A DNA stretch of 64,000 nucleotides from Rhytidiadelphus loreus (Eukaryota > Streptophyta > Bryopsida > Hypnales > Hylocomiaceae), in assembly GCA_947034895.1 (NCBI GenBank), contig OX344761.1, positions 36,592,863 through 36,656,862 on the forward strand, written 5' to 3'. The position numbers were made by a program, and so were the translations under genes. Numbering within the stretch: the first letter of the stretch is position 1; the number at the start of each line of letters is the position of its first letter. Of the stretch, positions 37,327 to 49,630 are shown piece after piece. The notes beneath the pieces were generated by a model. The model ran no database searches. It was given only the letters and a program-made list of their open reading frames with translations, and had not been told where the DNA came from.

Positions 37327-37903
37327 TTAACCCATTAACGTCCGTGGTTGATTTGAGGGGTGGGTGTAGTTTTTGTATACAATTCCCAAAAAGTGTCATT
37401 TTGTGCCCTCTTGGTAAAAGTAATTTTAGATCGGATTGAATAGATAAATTCCATGGGATAGGTTCTTGAACCACACAAAAAATGAAAGTGATCCAACTAT
37501 TCACATCTTTTAATAATTCTTCAAAGATTGATGTGCCATAAACAACCTTTGGTACTAGTGCAAAACTAGGGTTTGCTACAATTGGGCATAAATTTGCAAA
37601 AATTGTTCGAAAATTGACCCAAAACCTTTCAACTAATTCCTTCATACACATAAATAGTTTTCCTTTGAAATAAATATGCATTTTTCATATTGAAAATCCC
37701 AATATGAAAGGTTAGGCTATTTCAAGTTTGAACAAGCACAACTCACTCATTTCTGCACACTTGGTGGTTTTGTAAGGAGCGTATGAAGACACTTTAAATA
37801 CATTCCTCTTTAAGTTTTTGGAAATCAAATGTTCTACAAATTGTAGGAGACAATAAGTACCGAAGTCGACCAGAAAGTGGTTGACCGGTCCTTAATGGGT
37901 TAA
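37327..37903. mobile_element. TTAA-ended element, TTAACCCATTAA ends
   Basis: TTAACCCATTAACGTCCG at the left is mirrored by TTAACCCATTAAGGACCGG read from the right, then similarity fades. The 577-bp length and TTAA + CCC ends match family T in style, but the interior is not obviously homologous. No coding frame of family type was recognised in the interior. Confidence 0.55.
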
Positions 37904-38368
37904 GCAATTGTTATCTTTTCTACACCTAAAACTCCTTTAGTAATGGATTGTCCTTCAAATCAAATCACCACTACAAAATATGATCTAGCCTCCATTCCAA
38001 CCCTCCTTTCTCTTAGTGCTCTCATATTTTTGCCCCTATTTTGGGTGTTTGCAAAAGTTACACATAGAGTAATGAACTTATGATTTGTTATAACTTTTGA
38101 AGCATGAACCAGATGAATTTGAATTTTTATTTATTAGAGAGGGATGTTTCTACTGAAATCACATCTTTTATTTTTCAAAAGAAAAATCATCTATATTTAA
38201 AATTCTATTTTTCTAATTTGTCATAGTTTTAAGTTTAGTGATTTTGGAGAATTTTGAGTATCCAAAATTAATGATTTAGAGCTGAAATTTTTGTAGTCTA
38301 TTCCTATAGTAGGTGGGCATGTCTTATATTAAGGGCATCTAAAAATAAATTACTTTATATCCTCCACA

Positions 38369-38627
38369 CATTAGAAGGGATTTAGCCCTTCTAGAATCTA
38401 GAGGGCTACGAGTTCCCTTGGGCTGGGAATAGCCCTGCATCAATCCGCATTAGTTTGCAGGTGCTGCTTAACGTGGTAAGGCAACTACCACGTCCATTTT
38501 TTTCATTTTTCATTTTTCTTTTAAATTTAATTTAAAAATCTGGCAGCAGCCGTTCCTGGACTATCGTGAGAACAGCGCCGGGTACAGACTTGAAATGGCC
38601 CTATCAACCTCTAAATCTCATCTAATG
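38369..38627. mobile_element. CATTAGATG-family MITE, copy c
   Basis: Left CATTAGAAGGGATTTAG and right (minus strand) CATTAGATGAGATTTAG match at 15 of 17 positions. The CTAGAGGGCTACGAG and CTGGCAGCAGCCG blocks align with the other copies. Length is 259 bp. It is not obviously nested in another element. Confidence 0.65.
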
Positions 38628-39534
38628 TTTGTGCAAATAGGGATCCTTAGCACGTGCACTTCTAAACACTTGAAAACTCTTATCCATTATATCTCTAGAA
38701 GAATCTTATCCCTGTAAAGTTTTTAAGAATGACCAATTTTATTTTAAGTTAATTTTTTTTTCCACTATTTTCTAATAACTTAAACATCAAAGTGTCTATT
38801 TTTTTCAAAAATTGTGCAAGAAATTATGTCACTGTTTTTTGTAAATAACTTTTGACCTACATTTCTTTTAGGTCTCAAATTTTATTCATGTGTTATTTTT
38901 AGTAATATATTAATAAATATTTTTTCCAGAATTCTATTTTTCTAATTTGTCATAGGTTAATGAGTATTACCCCAAACATTACATTAGAAAAAAATTGGGC
39001 TCCCTACATGACTATTTGACTACTCATCTAAAGTCAAACGACCCTATAGAAAGCCTAAATTTTCTCTAGTGCAAAATCAACTAATTATTTTGCTATCTTC
39101 CTTTTGTTGTGTGTAATATTTTTATTTTTGTGACATCATAGCTAATTTACGGTCCCTAATTCCAAACATAAATGCAAAATTTCCAAATATAACTATTAAG
39201 TACATAATAAATTTCTAGATTTTGTCAAAGATTATTATTTTTGACCACTCTAAAGAACATTCACATGAGGGTCCATGTTAATCATACAAGTGAACAAGTA
39301 ATGATAAATCACCACAAGTATTGCTTGTGTGTAACACCTTTTAAATTTAAAAAAAATCCTTTGAAGATACTTCCAAAAATTCTAAAGAAATAAGACAATT
39401 ATCAACCAATACTTCTAATTGACCTTAGAAGGTGACTAAAGATGACCTAATGACATAAATGTGATCAGATTTGGGATAAAAAAAAAAACTTAATAGAAAT
39501 TGTCAGGAATACAATAATCAATGGTGGTCAAAAT

Positions 39535-39780
39535 CAAGAGTACGCAATACCTATCAACCTATCAATCCCACGACTTAGTACCTTAGAATGCAATGACCAT
39601 GAATATGCAATACCTATCAACTTGCCCAATAAACCCCATGACCATCCTAGAAGACAATGTCCATGAGAATGCAACACCTATCAAATGCCTCAACTAAATA
39701 TCCAAGAAGACAAAGATTGTGAGTATGCAATACCTATCAACCTTCCCAATGAATTCCCAAGAGGACAAGAGTATGTAACA
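39535..39780 (+). pseudogene. Degenerate tandem repeat with protein-like EYAIPINLP units
   Basis: Four units with CAATACCTATCAA-type cores begin at 39,545, 39,608, 39,672 and 39,728. One reading frame gives EYAIPINLS, HEYAIPINLP and CEYAIPINLP for three of them. The third unit is shifted in frame and an intervening TGA occurs near 39,664. The frame then stays open from 39,685 to 39,957. This looks like the relic of a repeat-containing coding sequence. No family is recognised. Confidence 0.3.
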
Positions 39781-40344
39781 CAAAGAACTCAAAGGTGTTT
39801 CTTAATAAAGTATTACAAAGCTTATCAACAATTCTCCAAGACTTGTGTTGGTAAAATTGAGGTTTCCTTCACTGAATCTTACTTTCAATATATATTGTAT
39901 TATCACTACATCTTGAAGTTTCTTCAAAGAAAATTAGAGGCCTCTATGAGGTACTAAGAAATCCTAAGGCTTACTAGGAGGCTTTGAGAAATGAGTGACA
40001 TCTTTAGTTTAAAACGAGGTTTAAAACAGTCACTTGAAGATTTCAAGTAGCCGTATAATATCAATATTGTAGAGTCCTCTAAGATACTAAGCGGATATGG
40101 TACATTTAACATTGAAAGAAGGTTTGATTTCTATAAAGTCCAATAAAATTAGAAATTTTTTATTCAAGATGATAGAAATGTACTTTGTAAGGAACATAAT
40201 TGTAGCTAGGATAGAAGAAAACCCTACATTTATCCTATAAAGGTCCTTGCATCCTAAAATTGGATGTTCCTCAATCAAACATAATTGTAAGTTTCAAATG
40301 TATTTTTGGTATTTGATTCAAACTAAAAAATTGAAACCTAACCT

Positions 40345-41266
40345 TTAACCCCTAAAGGACCATTGTCCCTTCAGGGGACTAATGGGATTTCAGGCATGTA
40401 CCTACGGGCTGAAATTTTTCCCTCATTTTTTGAAACTTTTTTTGAAAGATAGGAAAGTTGATAAGCTTCGTGGAAATATAATTTTTTTCACAATAAGTGC
40501 CTGGGAACAAAAGTTATGTCCAAATAAGCTCAAAACGAGGGACGAGGGGCAGCAAAAATAAAATTCAAAATTATTGTTTGATTTTTTTCCCTTGTAGATT
40601 ACATTTTTGTCTACATGGAAAGCTTTGATTCATTCCATTTGGATTTGTTATGAGAAAGTTATGGACAATTTTGTTTTTTGGGCAATTAGATCATCTTCTT
40701 GAAAAAAATAACTTATAGGATTCATTTCCAAATGCTATTTTTGCTATTTTTCAAAAAAATATGTTGCAAATGGTTTAGTTTTTGTACTAGAACAATCTCA
40801 CCATTGGAATTAGTGCATTTTAATTTCATCTAAAAGATATTAATATTTTAGATTTTCCTTCTATCTCATACCTACTTCTACTTAACAATTTTTTTAAGTA
40901 TAAAAATTAAGTATTTTTGGATTTCTTTTTTCCCCCTACACTTTCAACTCAATTATTCACTATAAAGATTTAAAGCTCAAAAATCTATAGTGCAAAAAAT
41001 TTAAGTTAAAAATGTTCAAAGTTGAAAAATCTAGTCCAGCAATGAGTTGAAAAACTTGTTTTTTTCACTTTAAACGCAGATATCTTGCAATCTATGTGGT
41101 CAAAAATTCTGAAATTTTTTCCACATATTTTCATACTAATTAGGTGTAATATCCAAGGGTTAGATGTGGAAAAAAAAATTCAATTTTTTTTTTTCTTTTT
41201 TCTATAAAAATGGCAGTTTTGAGTGTTTTTTGGCAAAAAAAAAGGCCTTGGTCTTTTAGGGGTTGA
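40345..41266 (+). mobile_element. TTAA family T, full-length 922-bp copy
   Basis: The left end TTAACCCCTAAAGGACCA and the inverted right end TCAACCCCTAAAAGACCA define the termini. It is the best reference copy. Removing the nested MITE from the copy at 52,506 leaves 923 bp, almost the same length. The interior is AT-rich with no frame, so transposition must have used an enzyme supplied from elsewhere. Confidence 0.8.
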
Positions 41267-42629
41267 GAAATCCAAAATTACATCCTTAAAGAACTAGATA
41301 TTCAAATTTTGAACAACAAATGTTATTATGTTGACATTTAGAACAACAAATGCTTAGGATAAGTTTACTAACATTTGTTTACAATTCTATGTATTTGGGA
41401 CATTAAACTTTAAAAATTTGAACAAAATTTGCTTTTCAACACACTTAGATATACTTCATCCTACAATGAGCTCTTGAAAACATTCATAACCCACCCAATG
41501 AATTGTGTGCTTGTGCTCTTACAGATTAAAAACAAAAACAATGTGAGACCATGAGGTTTTGTCCACTCCAACCAAACGCTAACCGTGTTGTGAAGTGTGA
41601 ATGTTGTTGTACATAGGATTTGGAAACTCATATTTTAAACCAGAGACTTGATGCCATTGCCTTTCTCCAAAGGGTAGATCCAAATGAATAAAAAGCATAA
41701 TGCTCAAATGCTTCTTCGGACCATTTTAGGTGGAGTTATCGTAGAACCACTTATTCCCAACTAGGAATCCATATCCAATTTGTAGGGTGTAGTTATTCCC
41801 AACCAAAGCTAGAACAAATTTTCAACCAAAACTTGTGATGTTTTTTTTTCTCCATTTCAAAGTTAGGACTAATAAGGTCACGAGACATGTCCGAAATAGT
41901 GAGTGGGAAAGCAATTCTTGAATGATTGGAATTGATAGATTCTATATATTGGATATCCGTTCAAACCAACTCAGGGCTTCCAAAATTTGTAGTAATTTCA
42001 GTTCAATGCATAAAATTACCTAAAAATTTACAATCCCCATGATTTCTATGGCTTCTTACATGGCAAAACTAATAAACATTGCCTTCTACTACTCCATAAC
42101 ATGCGAGGAATCGCTTAAGTGGTGGACTATGGGTGGTTCTACCATAGATTTTAATCCATCAGCAACAAACTGGAAGAACATCTTTGCCTACTTATCCACT
42201 TTCATAAAAACATTCATCCATCCTGCCGGCCTTTTCATCCCCCCCTTACATAAAATCATCCGTCCCCCATCAGAAGATGAGGCGGGTGGTTCAGAGCTAC
42301 AGTACGTTCGAACGAAAAGGCGTATATTCATTCATCCTCTCCATCCGCCCAGTCGTGTGGCAGGGAGCCCTTCTTCTCCAATTCGCTGCTGCTCTCCGTC
42401 TGTGCTGGCGTGCTCGCCGGACGATCATTACGTGTTCGGTGAAGTTTTCCCAATTTGACGCAGACTTCGTGGTTTCTGCATGTATACTAACGCACGCTTT
42501 ATCACCACATCTTTGTCCTTTTGAAATTCATTCGGAGAGGTGCGATCATGGAGTTCATGCCGATTTAGGGTTGCGCTGCTGGAAAAAAATTCGTTTTTTC
42601 GAGAATTGCCGAGTTACAGGAGCTTGTAA
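41267..42629. other. Intergenic DNA and probable promoter and leader start of the LCAT-like gene
   Basis: The left part is AT-rich and empty. From about 42,220 the composition rises towards that of the gene. No clear TATA box was found. Several upstream ATGs lie before the start codon, including one at 42,548. Confidence 0.4.
42548..42568 (+). promoter_or_regulatory. Short upstream ORF of the LCAT-like gene
   Basis: It has six codons, ATG to TAG, in the same frame as the main coding sequence. Its stop shows that the ATG at 42,701 cannot be extended upstream past this point. It is relevant only if transcription begins before it. Confidence 0.35.
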
Positions 42630-42669
42630 GGGAGGGGGAGGGAGGGGAGGGAAGGGAGGGAAGGGAGGG
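42630..42669 (+). promoter_or_regulatory. Potential G-quadruplex in the 5' leader
   Basis: Nine runs of three to five G separated by single A or AA occur on the sense strand, ending about 31 bases before the ATG at 42,701. Four such runs with loops of at most seven bases are enough for the usual quadruplex pattern, so several alternative folds are possible in DNA or mRNA. The purine run continues to 42,699. Confidence 0.6.
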
Positions 42670-42700
42670 AAGAGACGGAGGGGGAGAGGGAGTAGAAGCG

Positions 42701-45700
42701 ATGGTGCTTAAAATTTCGGTGCGACAGATCGTGGAGAGGATTGAGACGCTCTGGCCATGGCACCGTAAGGAGGATGAGGAGGGCGACGATGGTGGAAAGG
42801 CCGATATGAACCCGGTGCTGTTGGTTCCCGGTATCGGAGGCTCCATCCTCAACGCCGTGGACCAAAAGGGTCGCAAGGAGCGCGTCTGGGTGCGCTTGTT
42901 CGAGGCCGACCGGGAGTTTTGCGCCAAGCTCTTCTCCTTTTACGATCCTGTTACAGGTATGGCGGAATTTGGTTTAATTAGACATGTTTTTGGTGAAATA
43001 TGAGGTGACTGTGAATCATCTTAGTCGGTTTCGTTTTAATTTAGCTCCGAATATGGCTTTCTCAATTTTTGGGAGACATAGGGTTTCGTTCGTCTTACGG
43101 AAGCGATCTGGATGTGCAAGTGAATTCGCTGTGTGCTTGGTTGGCAGGGAAAACCATGTCGTTGGATAAGAACATCACAATTGAGGTTCCAGAGGATCGG
43201 TTTGGATTGTACAGCTGTGATATTCTTGATCCTGATGTGGTACATATATTTCTCTCTTTCTCTTGGTAATGAGTCTCTTGAATTTCTTTTCTTATTGTTT
43301 GCGTATGATGTCTTGGATTTACTTATAGAAATTGCGTATGGAATATTTTGTCACTTCTTGTTGTCGCAGATTTTGCGTCTGGATTCGGTATACTATTTCC
43401 ACGATTTGATCAATCACATGAAAAGCTGGGGTTACAAAGAGGGTAAAACGTTATTTGGCTTTGGTTATGATTTCCGTCAAAGCAATAGGTACGAAGCTAA
43501 CACGAAGATTGCAATCCAATTATTTTGGGTTTATGCTTCAGAGCGTTTTCATGTGTGGCATTCATCTTAGCACGCTTTCTGCCGAATTTCTGAGCGCTCT
43601 CTATGAATTCTTTTTCTATTTTTAGTTATTAGTTACAGTAAGCACGCTAGTTTACGGAGTTGTACTCACTTCCGTACGGTTTAGAGGAGAATAATGACAA
43701 TTAATTTTGTCTCTAAAGGCTTGGTGAGACAATGGATCGGATGAAGCTGAAACTGGAGACTATGTACGAGGCGGCTGGTGGTAGGAAAGTGGACATCATT
43801 ACGCATTCAATGGGTGGTCTTGTGGTGAAGTCGTTTCTTGCTCTCCATCCTGAGGTAAGGATTTTTAGTTTATTGTGATCACATGAACATCGAACGTAAA
43901 AGACTTGAGAGAGTGTTTTGCATAGTTTATCTGCACTGCTCTGTTATGGTTCAGTGACTAAAGTTTGGCTGTTGGTTGAATGCAGGTGTTTGAGAAGTAT
44001 GTTAACTCATGGATTGCTGTTACCGCACCTTTTCAAGGTGATTATCCTTCGTCTTCATCTGGATATTTGGAGATCGGTCATAATTAAAACAGTCCACGTT
44101 TATAAAGAACTACAGCTCATGATGTTATCTCTGTGGTTTTCAATAGCTCTGGGAGCTTTTTTTTGTAATTGTTTTTAGGTTTTTCTATAAATTGACACTA
44201 GGATACAGGACTCCTTTCTTCCATCTTTTTTCACGTTGCTGTCTTCGAAATTGAGATCTCGTGTGTCTTCCAGGTGCTCCCGGCTTCATCATGGATTGTT
44301 TGCTTACTGGTGTGGAGTTTGTTAAGGGTTGGCAGCGAGAACTTTTCGTTGCCAAGTGGAGCATGCATCAACTTGTACGCATCTTCTCTTTCTTCTAGGT
44401 TATCTCACAATTTCTTTTATGGCACAACAGTGAATGTACTGTCTGCGATCTTTTATTGGAATGGAAGACTTCGTTAGGATAGAATTTTCCTATTTGACCA
44501 TTATTGTATGTTATTCAAAGAATCCATGGTTGTATTTGCAGTTGATAGAGTGCCCATCAGTCTATGAACTGATTGCTTCCCCACATTTCAATTGGAGTGA
44601 ACCTCCTGAGCTGCGATTGTGGCGGAAACTAGAAGAAGAGGACAGTGAGCAGAAAGCAAAACTGGAAGCTTTCGGGCCCAGAGAAAACATTGATATTATG
44701 ATGGCTGCACTTGAAAACAACAAGGTACAATCATCTTTTAGCTAATTTTGTTTTGTTACACTTGTTTGACTCTTAATTCAAATGCCTCGGCCCTGCTTGA
44801 CAATGCGCATATGTTTGGAACTTTCTTTCAGCTGAATTACAAGGGAGAGAATATTCCTCTCCCCTTGAACAAGGACATTGTGAAGTGGGCATCTGAGACT
44901 CTGAGGATATTGCACACAGCCAAGCTGCCTGAAGGAGTAAAGTTTTATAATCTCTATGGCACATCATATGAAACCCCTTATCATGCCTGGTTAGCACTAT
45001 ACCTTCCTTTGAAGTGAAGCTCGATTTGCTTCAATTATAGCTTTACATATATTTTATCTCTACATATCTATTTTCCCCAATTCTTAGTTATTCCCTTGAG
45101 ACTAATCAGTTTCTTGTCCTCTTTCAGCTACGGGAGCCACAAAACGCCCCTGGAGGAGTTAACTGAAATTTTGAATTTAGAGGTACATTTCTGTCGTTAC
45201 TTTTGAATTTTCACCAGATTGGTTTAGATGTCTATGTTTATTGCACATCATGTGCTGTGATGGACTGCTGTTGGAAGGGCGACCATATCAGATTGCATAT
45301 GCCATTGGTTTGACGTTTTTCCTTTGACCTTCTATCGCTGCCATCTATAGTCTAACTCTTGCTCTACATGAACTAACAAAATCTGCTAATGAACCAGGCT
45401 GAATTTTCATGCGTTGATGGGGATGGTACTGTCCCAGTTGAATCTGCAATGGTAAACCCTTTTTTCCAGTGTAGTATGTTGAATAATTTCTTGTGTAGGT
45501 GCTTTTAAAATGAATGATTTAGCCTTTCTCTATCGACAACGTTTGGTCACATTCCTTGGTCTCTTTATTGATTCTTCTATTGTTCAAGGCGCTGCAGATT
45601 TCTTGTATCTTATATGATGTATTTATTTTGCAAAACTTCTTTTAGAGCAATAATTCTGATAGTGCTATATGTTAGTGTATGTACTTCTTGACTTACAGAG

Positions 45701-46745
45701 CTTAGTGAATGATAATTACTTGTGTTTACAGGCTGATGGTTTGAATGCCGAGGCAAGGATAGGGATACCTGGTGATCACCGGGCTATCCTTATGGATGAA
45801 CACTTTTTCCGTATCGTGAAGCATTGGTTGAAGGTGGGAGGTGCGGACCCAGAATATGATCCAGAATCGGACTATGTTATGGTGCCCCGAAAACCTTTTG
45901 AGTTTGATAGTCACACAGAGGAAAGCGTTGATGTGGCTGGTTCCGAAGAGAGCGAGGAGGACAGTTCGAAAGTGCCTTCAAAAGAAGTGTACATTGCCAC
46001 TGTGGAAACAGGTATTATTTCTCTTCTATTTACTCCTTGCTAGTTAGCAGTCTTTGATACATAAAGAGGATCGACATCAGTTAGGCTCCTTAGACGCAAG
46101 GGTAGTGGGCAGTGGTTTTTGAAAGTTTGAGTAGTTTCTTATGTACGGTTTTTGTTGCCACTTGGAAATTGAGCCCTAGTTCCTAAAATGAAGTGAGGTA
46201 CTCCTACAGTGCTGCTGAAACAAACGACAGAGCATCTCGTAGCTTTGTAGCTGCACTAAAAAGGAACAGATCCCTCTTGTTGTGTAGCTACTTGTTTTGA
46301 ACTTTTAATCCAGTGGGATTATCTGGTCGGTATTTCGATTTCTTAGAGATGCAAGACACCTCTCATATTTTTCCATACTGGACTGTTTATTACTTATGCA
46401 GTCTTGAATTGTGAAGTGATATTTCGAAATACTCCCTAGCTCGGCTTCGCTCTGTAGAAGTGAGATGAATGTCGGGCTAAGAAGTGAATCATTTCCTCCT
46501 TGACAGGTTCAGGTTCATCCAGTGACATTCGAGCAGAGGCTCATGCTCAGGTTCATCACAAGGGAGACCATATTCATGAACCGGGATTCCAAGTCTCAAC
46601 CATTGGTATTGCCGAAGGGTTGGACGAAGATGAAACCAAGGCAGCTCTTGACCAAGTTATGACCGCCGCTTCTGAGGAAGCGAAAGCCGCCAATTCAAAT
46701 AACAAACGGATTACCTCTGACAAGACATGTTACTTGAAGCACTAG
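42701..46745 (+). CDS. LCAT4: LCAT-like phospholipase (LCAT4 type), 12 exons
   Basis: Exons: 42701-42956, 43148-43239, 43370-43488, 43719-43854, 43986-44037, 44274-44374, 44542-44724, 44832-44989, 45128-45182, 45398-45451, 45732-46011, 46507-46745. All introns are GT-AG, phases agree, and the sum is 1,725 nt (574 residues). The protein follows Arabidopsis LCAT4 collinearly: NPVLLVPGIGGSILNAVD near the start, GFGYDFRQSNR, the nucleophile motif THSMGG (Ser186), FYNLYGTSYETPYHACYG, DGDGTVPVESAMADG (Asp391 or Asp393) and PGDHR (His418), so Ser-Asp-His are all present. This family hydrolyses acyl groups of phospholipids. There is no obvious signal peptide or membrane segment, which fits a cytosolic enzyme. 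The acidic, Ser/Glu-rich tail after about residue 440 is poorly conserved, as in the family. The last exon could be mis-assigned, although its GSGSSS start fits the splice phase. Confidence 0.9.
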
Positions 46746-47778
46746 TGAAATATTGAGAAGCCGAAGCTCTTGCGAATTAACCCTTCTAAATTTCCGAGGT
46801 GCTCGTCTTCTTCACGCTCTTGATGCCAGTGCAACTGACTACTGCAAGTGATATGTCCATTCAGCCAAGGTATGGATCACTGACTAAAGTTGCTAGCAGT
46901 CTGGCCTCAAGGCCAGCCTAAGTAATCTTCCTGGATTACACAAATTACAGGCTATGGAGTAGCTGTACAGTATATACTGAAGATGTGGAATTCAAGTGGG
47001 TGGTTCGACCGGCTGAACCTTGTTGACACCAGTTAAATATTCTGTATAGGTGTACCTGATATTTGCCAAGAAGCGTAGTCTTCTTAATTCTTAATACTGA
47101 GAATAATTCTTGGGGAGTAATGTTGCTCAGGTACTGGTAATCAGGAAAGGATGTAGGGGTCCAATTGTGTGATATTGGTAATGACCCAAATCTTGTATAG
47201 TTTGTTAATAAAACTGGGCTTCTTGACAATATTGCCCTTGCTTTTATTACTCAAGTCTGTCCTCTCGTCCATCATCTTATCTACCTTGAGGTCAGAGGCG
47301 TGCATTAGTATCTCATGTTCGAAGTCTGTTGTTTGGGAGTATCGTAGAAGTTTTTCTCCATTTTCCAGTGGTTGGAATTCAGTCGAGTTTGGTTCCTTTT
47401 TCACTCTACTGTTGAGTACCATCAACTGCCATTGATCAGTATCACCGAGGTTTATTTAGGAGCCAATTCAAAAGCAATCCATGTCACAGAGATTGGATAC
47501 CCTGTGATAGCACATACCTTGTGTAACCTTAGTCTGTTGTGTTCTGTACACATCTGATTGGACAAATACAGCTTCCACTTGTCAAGCCCCCATGTGTACC
47601 CCTGGCTAATGTCATTAGAGAGGGTTGATTTACATACACTGATTTGTCCTATTACTGTGTGATACAAAATGAACTTAAAATATGGTCCTATCTTTCTATC
47701 TTTTTGCACAGGAGGAATATTTTCCCAATGATATTTGTGAATTGGCCATTATTGAAAATAAAACCAGTTTTGTTTTTT
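46746..47778. other. Downstream region of the LCAT-like gene, including probable 3' UTR
   Basis: No other coding region is recognised. AATAAA at 47,207-47,212 is a possible polyadenylation signal about 460 nt past the stop. Frames on the minus strand in this stretch are short and without family motifs. Confidence 0.4.
47207..47212 (+). terminator. Candidate polyadenylation signal of the LCAT-like gene
   Basis: AATAAA in a T-rich setting, about 460 nt after the stop codon. Plant signals are loose, so this is only a candidate. Confidence 0.25.
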
Positions 47779-47928
47779 AAACTTCAACTGTACAAAAGTG
47801 TAGTAGACTATTACCTTATGTCAATGTGTTGAAAATTTTCAAACTTTTTTCTTAAACTTCAATTGTACAAAAGTGTAGTAGATTATTACAGTATGTCAAT
47901 GTGTTGAAAATTTTTCAGCCCATTTGAC
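47779..47928. repeat. 75-bp tandem duplication
   Basis: AAACTTCAACTGTACAAAAG at 47,779 recurs at 47,854 with few differences through GTCAATGTGTTGAAAATTTT. It lies just upstream of a family T fragment. Confidence 0.75.
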
Positions 47929-48711
47929 TATGTGGATTGAAAGATAAGAACATTTGAAGTAATAAAAAAAACTTTTTTTTATTCTTGTGAAATGGGGTCA
48001 GCAGAGTTTGAGCCCTCTTAAAGAAAAAATTTGCTCTTGATGAATTTGAATCTCTACCATTGAGCTCAAAATCTTGTTATATACACTCAAAAGCAAAACT
48101 TCAAAAGCAAATATGGAGTCTAACTTACTCTAAATACCTTGCAATGCAAGGAAACTAAGTGAATTGGTAATACACTAATCATTTTTTGATGATTTCTTGT
48201 GCAATGAGGAAGTTTTTTTATTTGAAATCCAAATGGTGAAAAGTTAAAGACAAACATTTGGAATATGTGGGAAAAATTTCAAAAACTTTAACTTTACAAA
48301 CTGTAAGATAATAGGGCTTGAAGTTTGAAGAAAATGATTTTTTCTTGAAACCACCCTCACATAGCTAATAAAATTTGGCTTCTCTTAGAATGTGATTTGA
48401 GATCTTAATTATGTTTTTTAGGACAATTGTATGCCACGTTTTACTAGCTATATATGTATGCCAAATTTCAAAAGTCAATGAAGATTTTAGTAGAAAATGC
48501 CACCAAAAGATGCCGAAATTGCATGAGGTACCCAATTTGGGGGGGCACTATAACTTTTGATATGGGCACCCAATTGGAAAAAAAAAAATTCATTTTGGTA
48601 AGGGGATATATATTCACACCTTGTATCAAAATTTAGTGAACACCCAACCCAAATTGACTTTGTATAACCCTACCTGAGTTTTCAATAGGTACTTGGGCAT
48701 TTAGGGGTTAA
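47929..48711 (-). mobile_element. Partial TTAA family T copy
   Basis: The right end GGGCATTTAGGGGTTAA is preceded by family blocks (ATTTGAAGTAATAAAAAAAA near 47,955). The left terminus could not be found. The left limit given is where recognisable similarity starts. It lies only 44 bp from the next copy. Confidence 0.45.
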
Positions 48712-48755
48712 GCTAAGAAAATGAAGCTTTACAAGTTTTGGTTCTACCCCATCTT

Positions 48756-49630
48756 TTAATCCCTAATGTCCGAAGTGTCCCCTTGGACAACACTTAAGGG
48801 GTTGGGTAGGTTCCTATGATCTTGATTTTTGACTTGTTTTTAAAAATCTTGGAGGAATATAATTTTTATTTCAATCAGTGTCTGGGAGCAAAAGTTATGC
48901 CACCCTAAGGTCAAAAGCAATTTTTTGGGTAGCACTAAAAAAATCATAAAAACTCAATAAATTTCTAAAGTTTTTTCCTCATAGAAAATATTTTTGCTTG
49001 TATGGAAAGCTTTGATTCATTTAATTCGGACTAGCATTGCAAAAGTCATGGAAAGTCTTGTTTTTTAGGCAGTCATTGCATCTTCTTCAAAAACTAACTT
49101 GTAGGATTCATTTTTGAGCTCAATTTTCACAATTTAAGAAAAAAAGTTTGACATAGTTGAGAGTTTGCTTCCTAGAACAATATCACCATTGGGATTAGTG
49201 TATTTCGATTCCATCTTAGAACTATTACTAATTTAGTTTTTCCTTTAATCTTGTACCTACTTCTACATAACAATTTTCTTAAGAATGAAAATCAAGGCTT
49301 TTTGTTTTAAATTTTTTTTTCCAAATTTCAACATAAAAAATTAGAGGTTTAAAATCAAAAGTACAAAAAATTTACATTAAAAAGATTCAAAGCCAAAATA
49401 TTAATTCAAGCAAGGTGCAAAAAAACTTGTTTTCTTCACTTTAAATGCAAATATCTTGCAATCTACATGGTCAAAGATTTGGAAACTTCTTACACACATT
49501 TTTATACTAGTCTAGTGCAAGATCCAATAGTTAGATATGGAAGGGGAAAAAAAATTATGCTCTTTGCAATAGAAATGGCAGTTTTAAGTGGTTATTGATG
49601 AAAAACAATCCTTTGGACTTTAAAGGTTAA
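48756..49630 (+). mobile_element. TTAA family T copy, 875 bp
   Basis: Left TTAATCCCTAATGTCCGAAG and right GGACTTTAAAGGTTAA are the inverted ends. The interior is collinear with 40,345-41,266 (GGAAAGCTTTGATTCATTTA, CACCATTGGGATTAGTG, CTACTTCTACATAACAATTT). Confidence 0.75.

Noticed and set aside
42277..42711. 144-residue frame overlapping the start of the LCAT-like gene
   Set aside because: It is out of frame with the gene, ends in a Gly/Arg run caused by the purine tract, and has no family resemblance. It could at most act as an upstream ORF.
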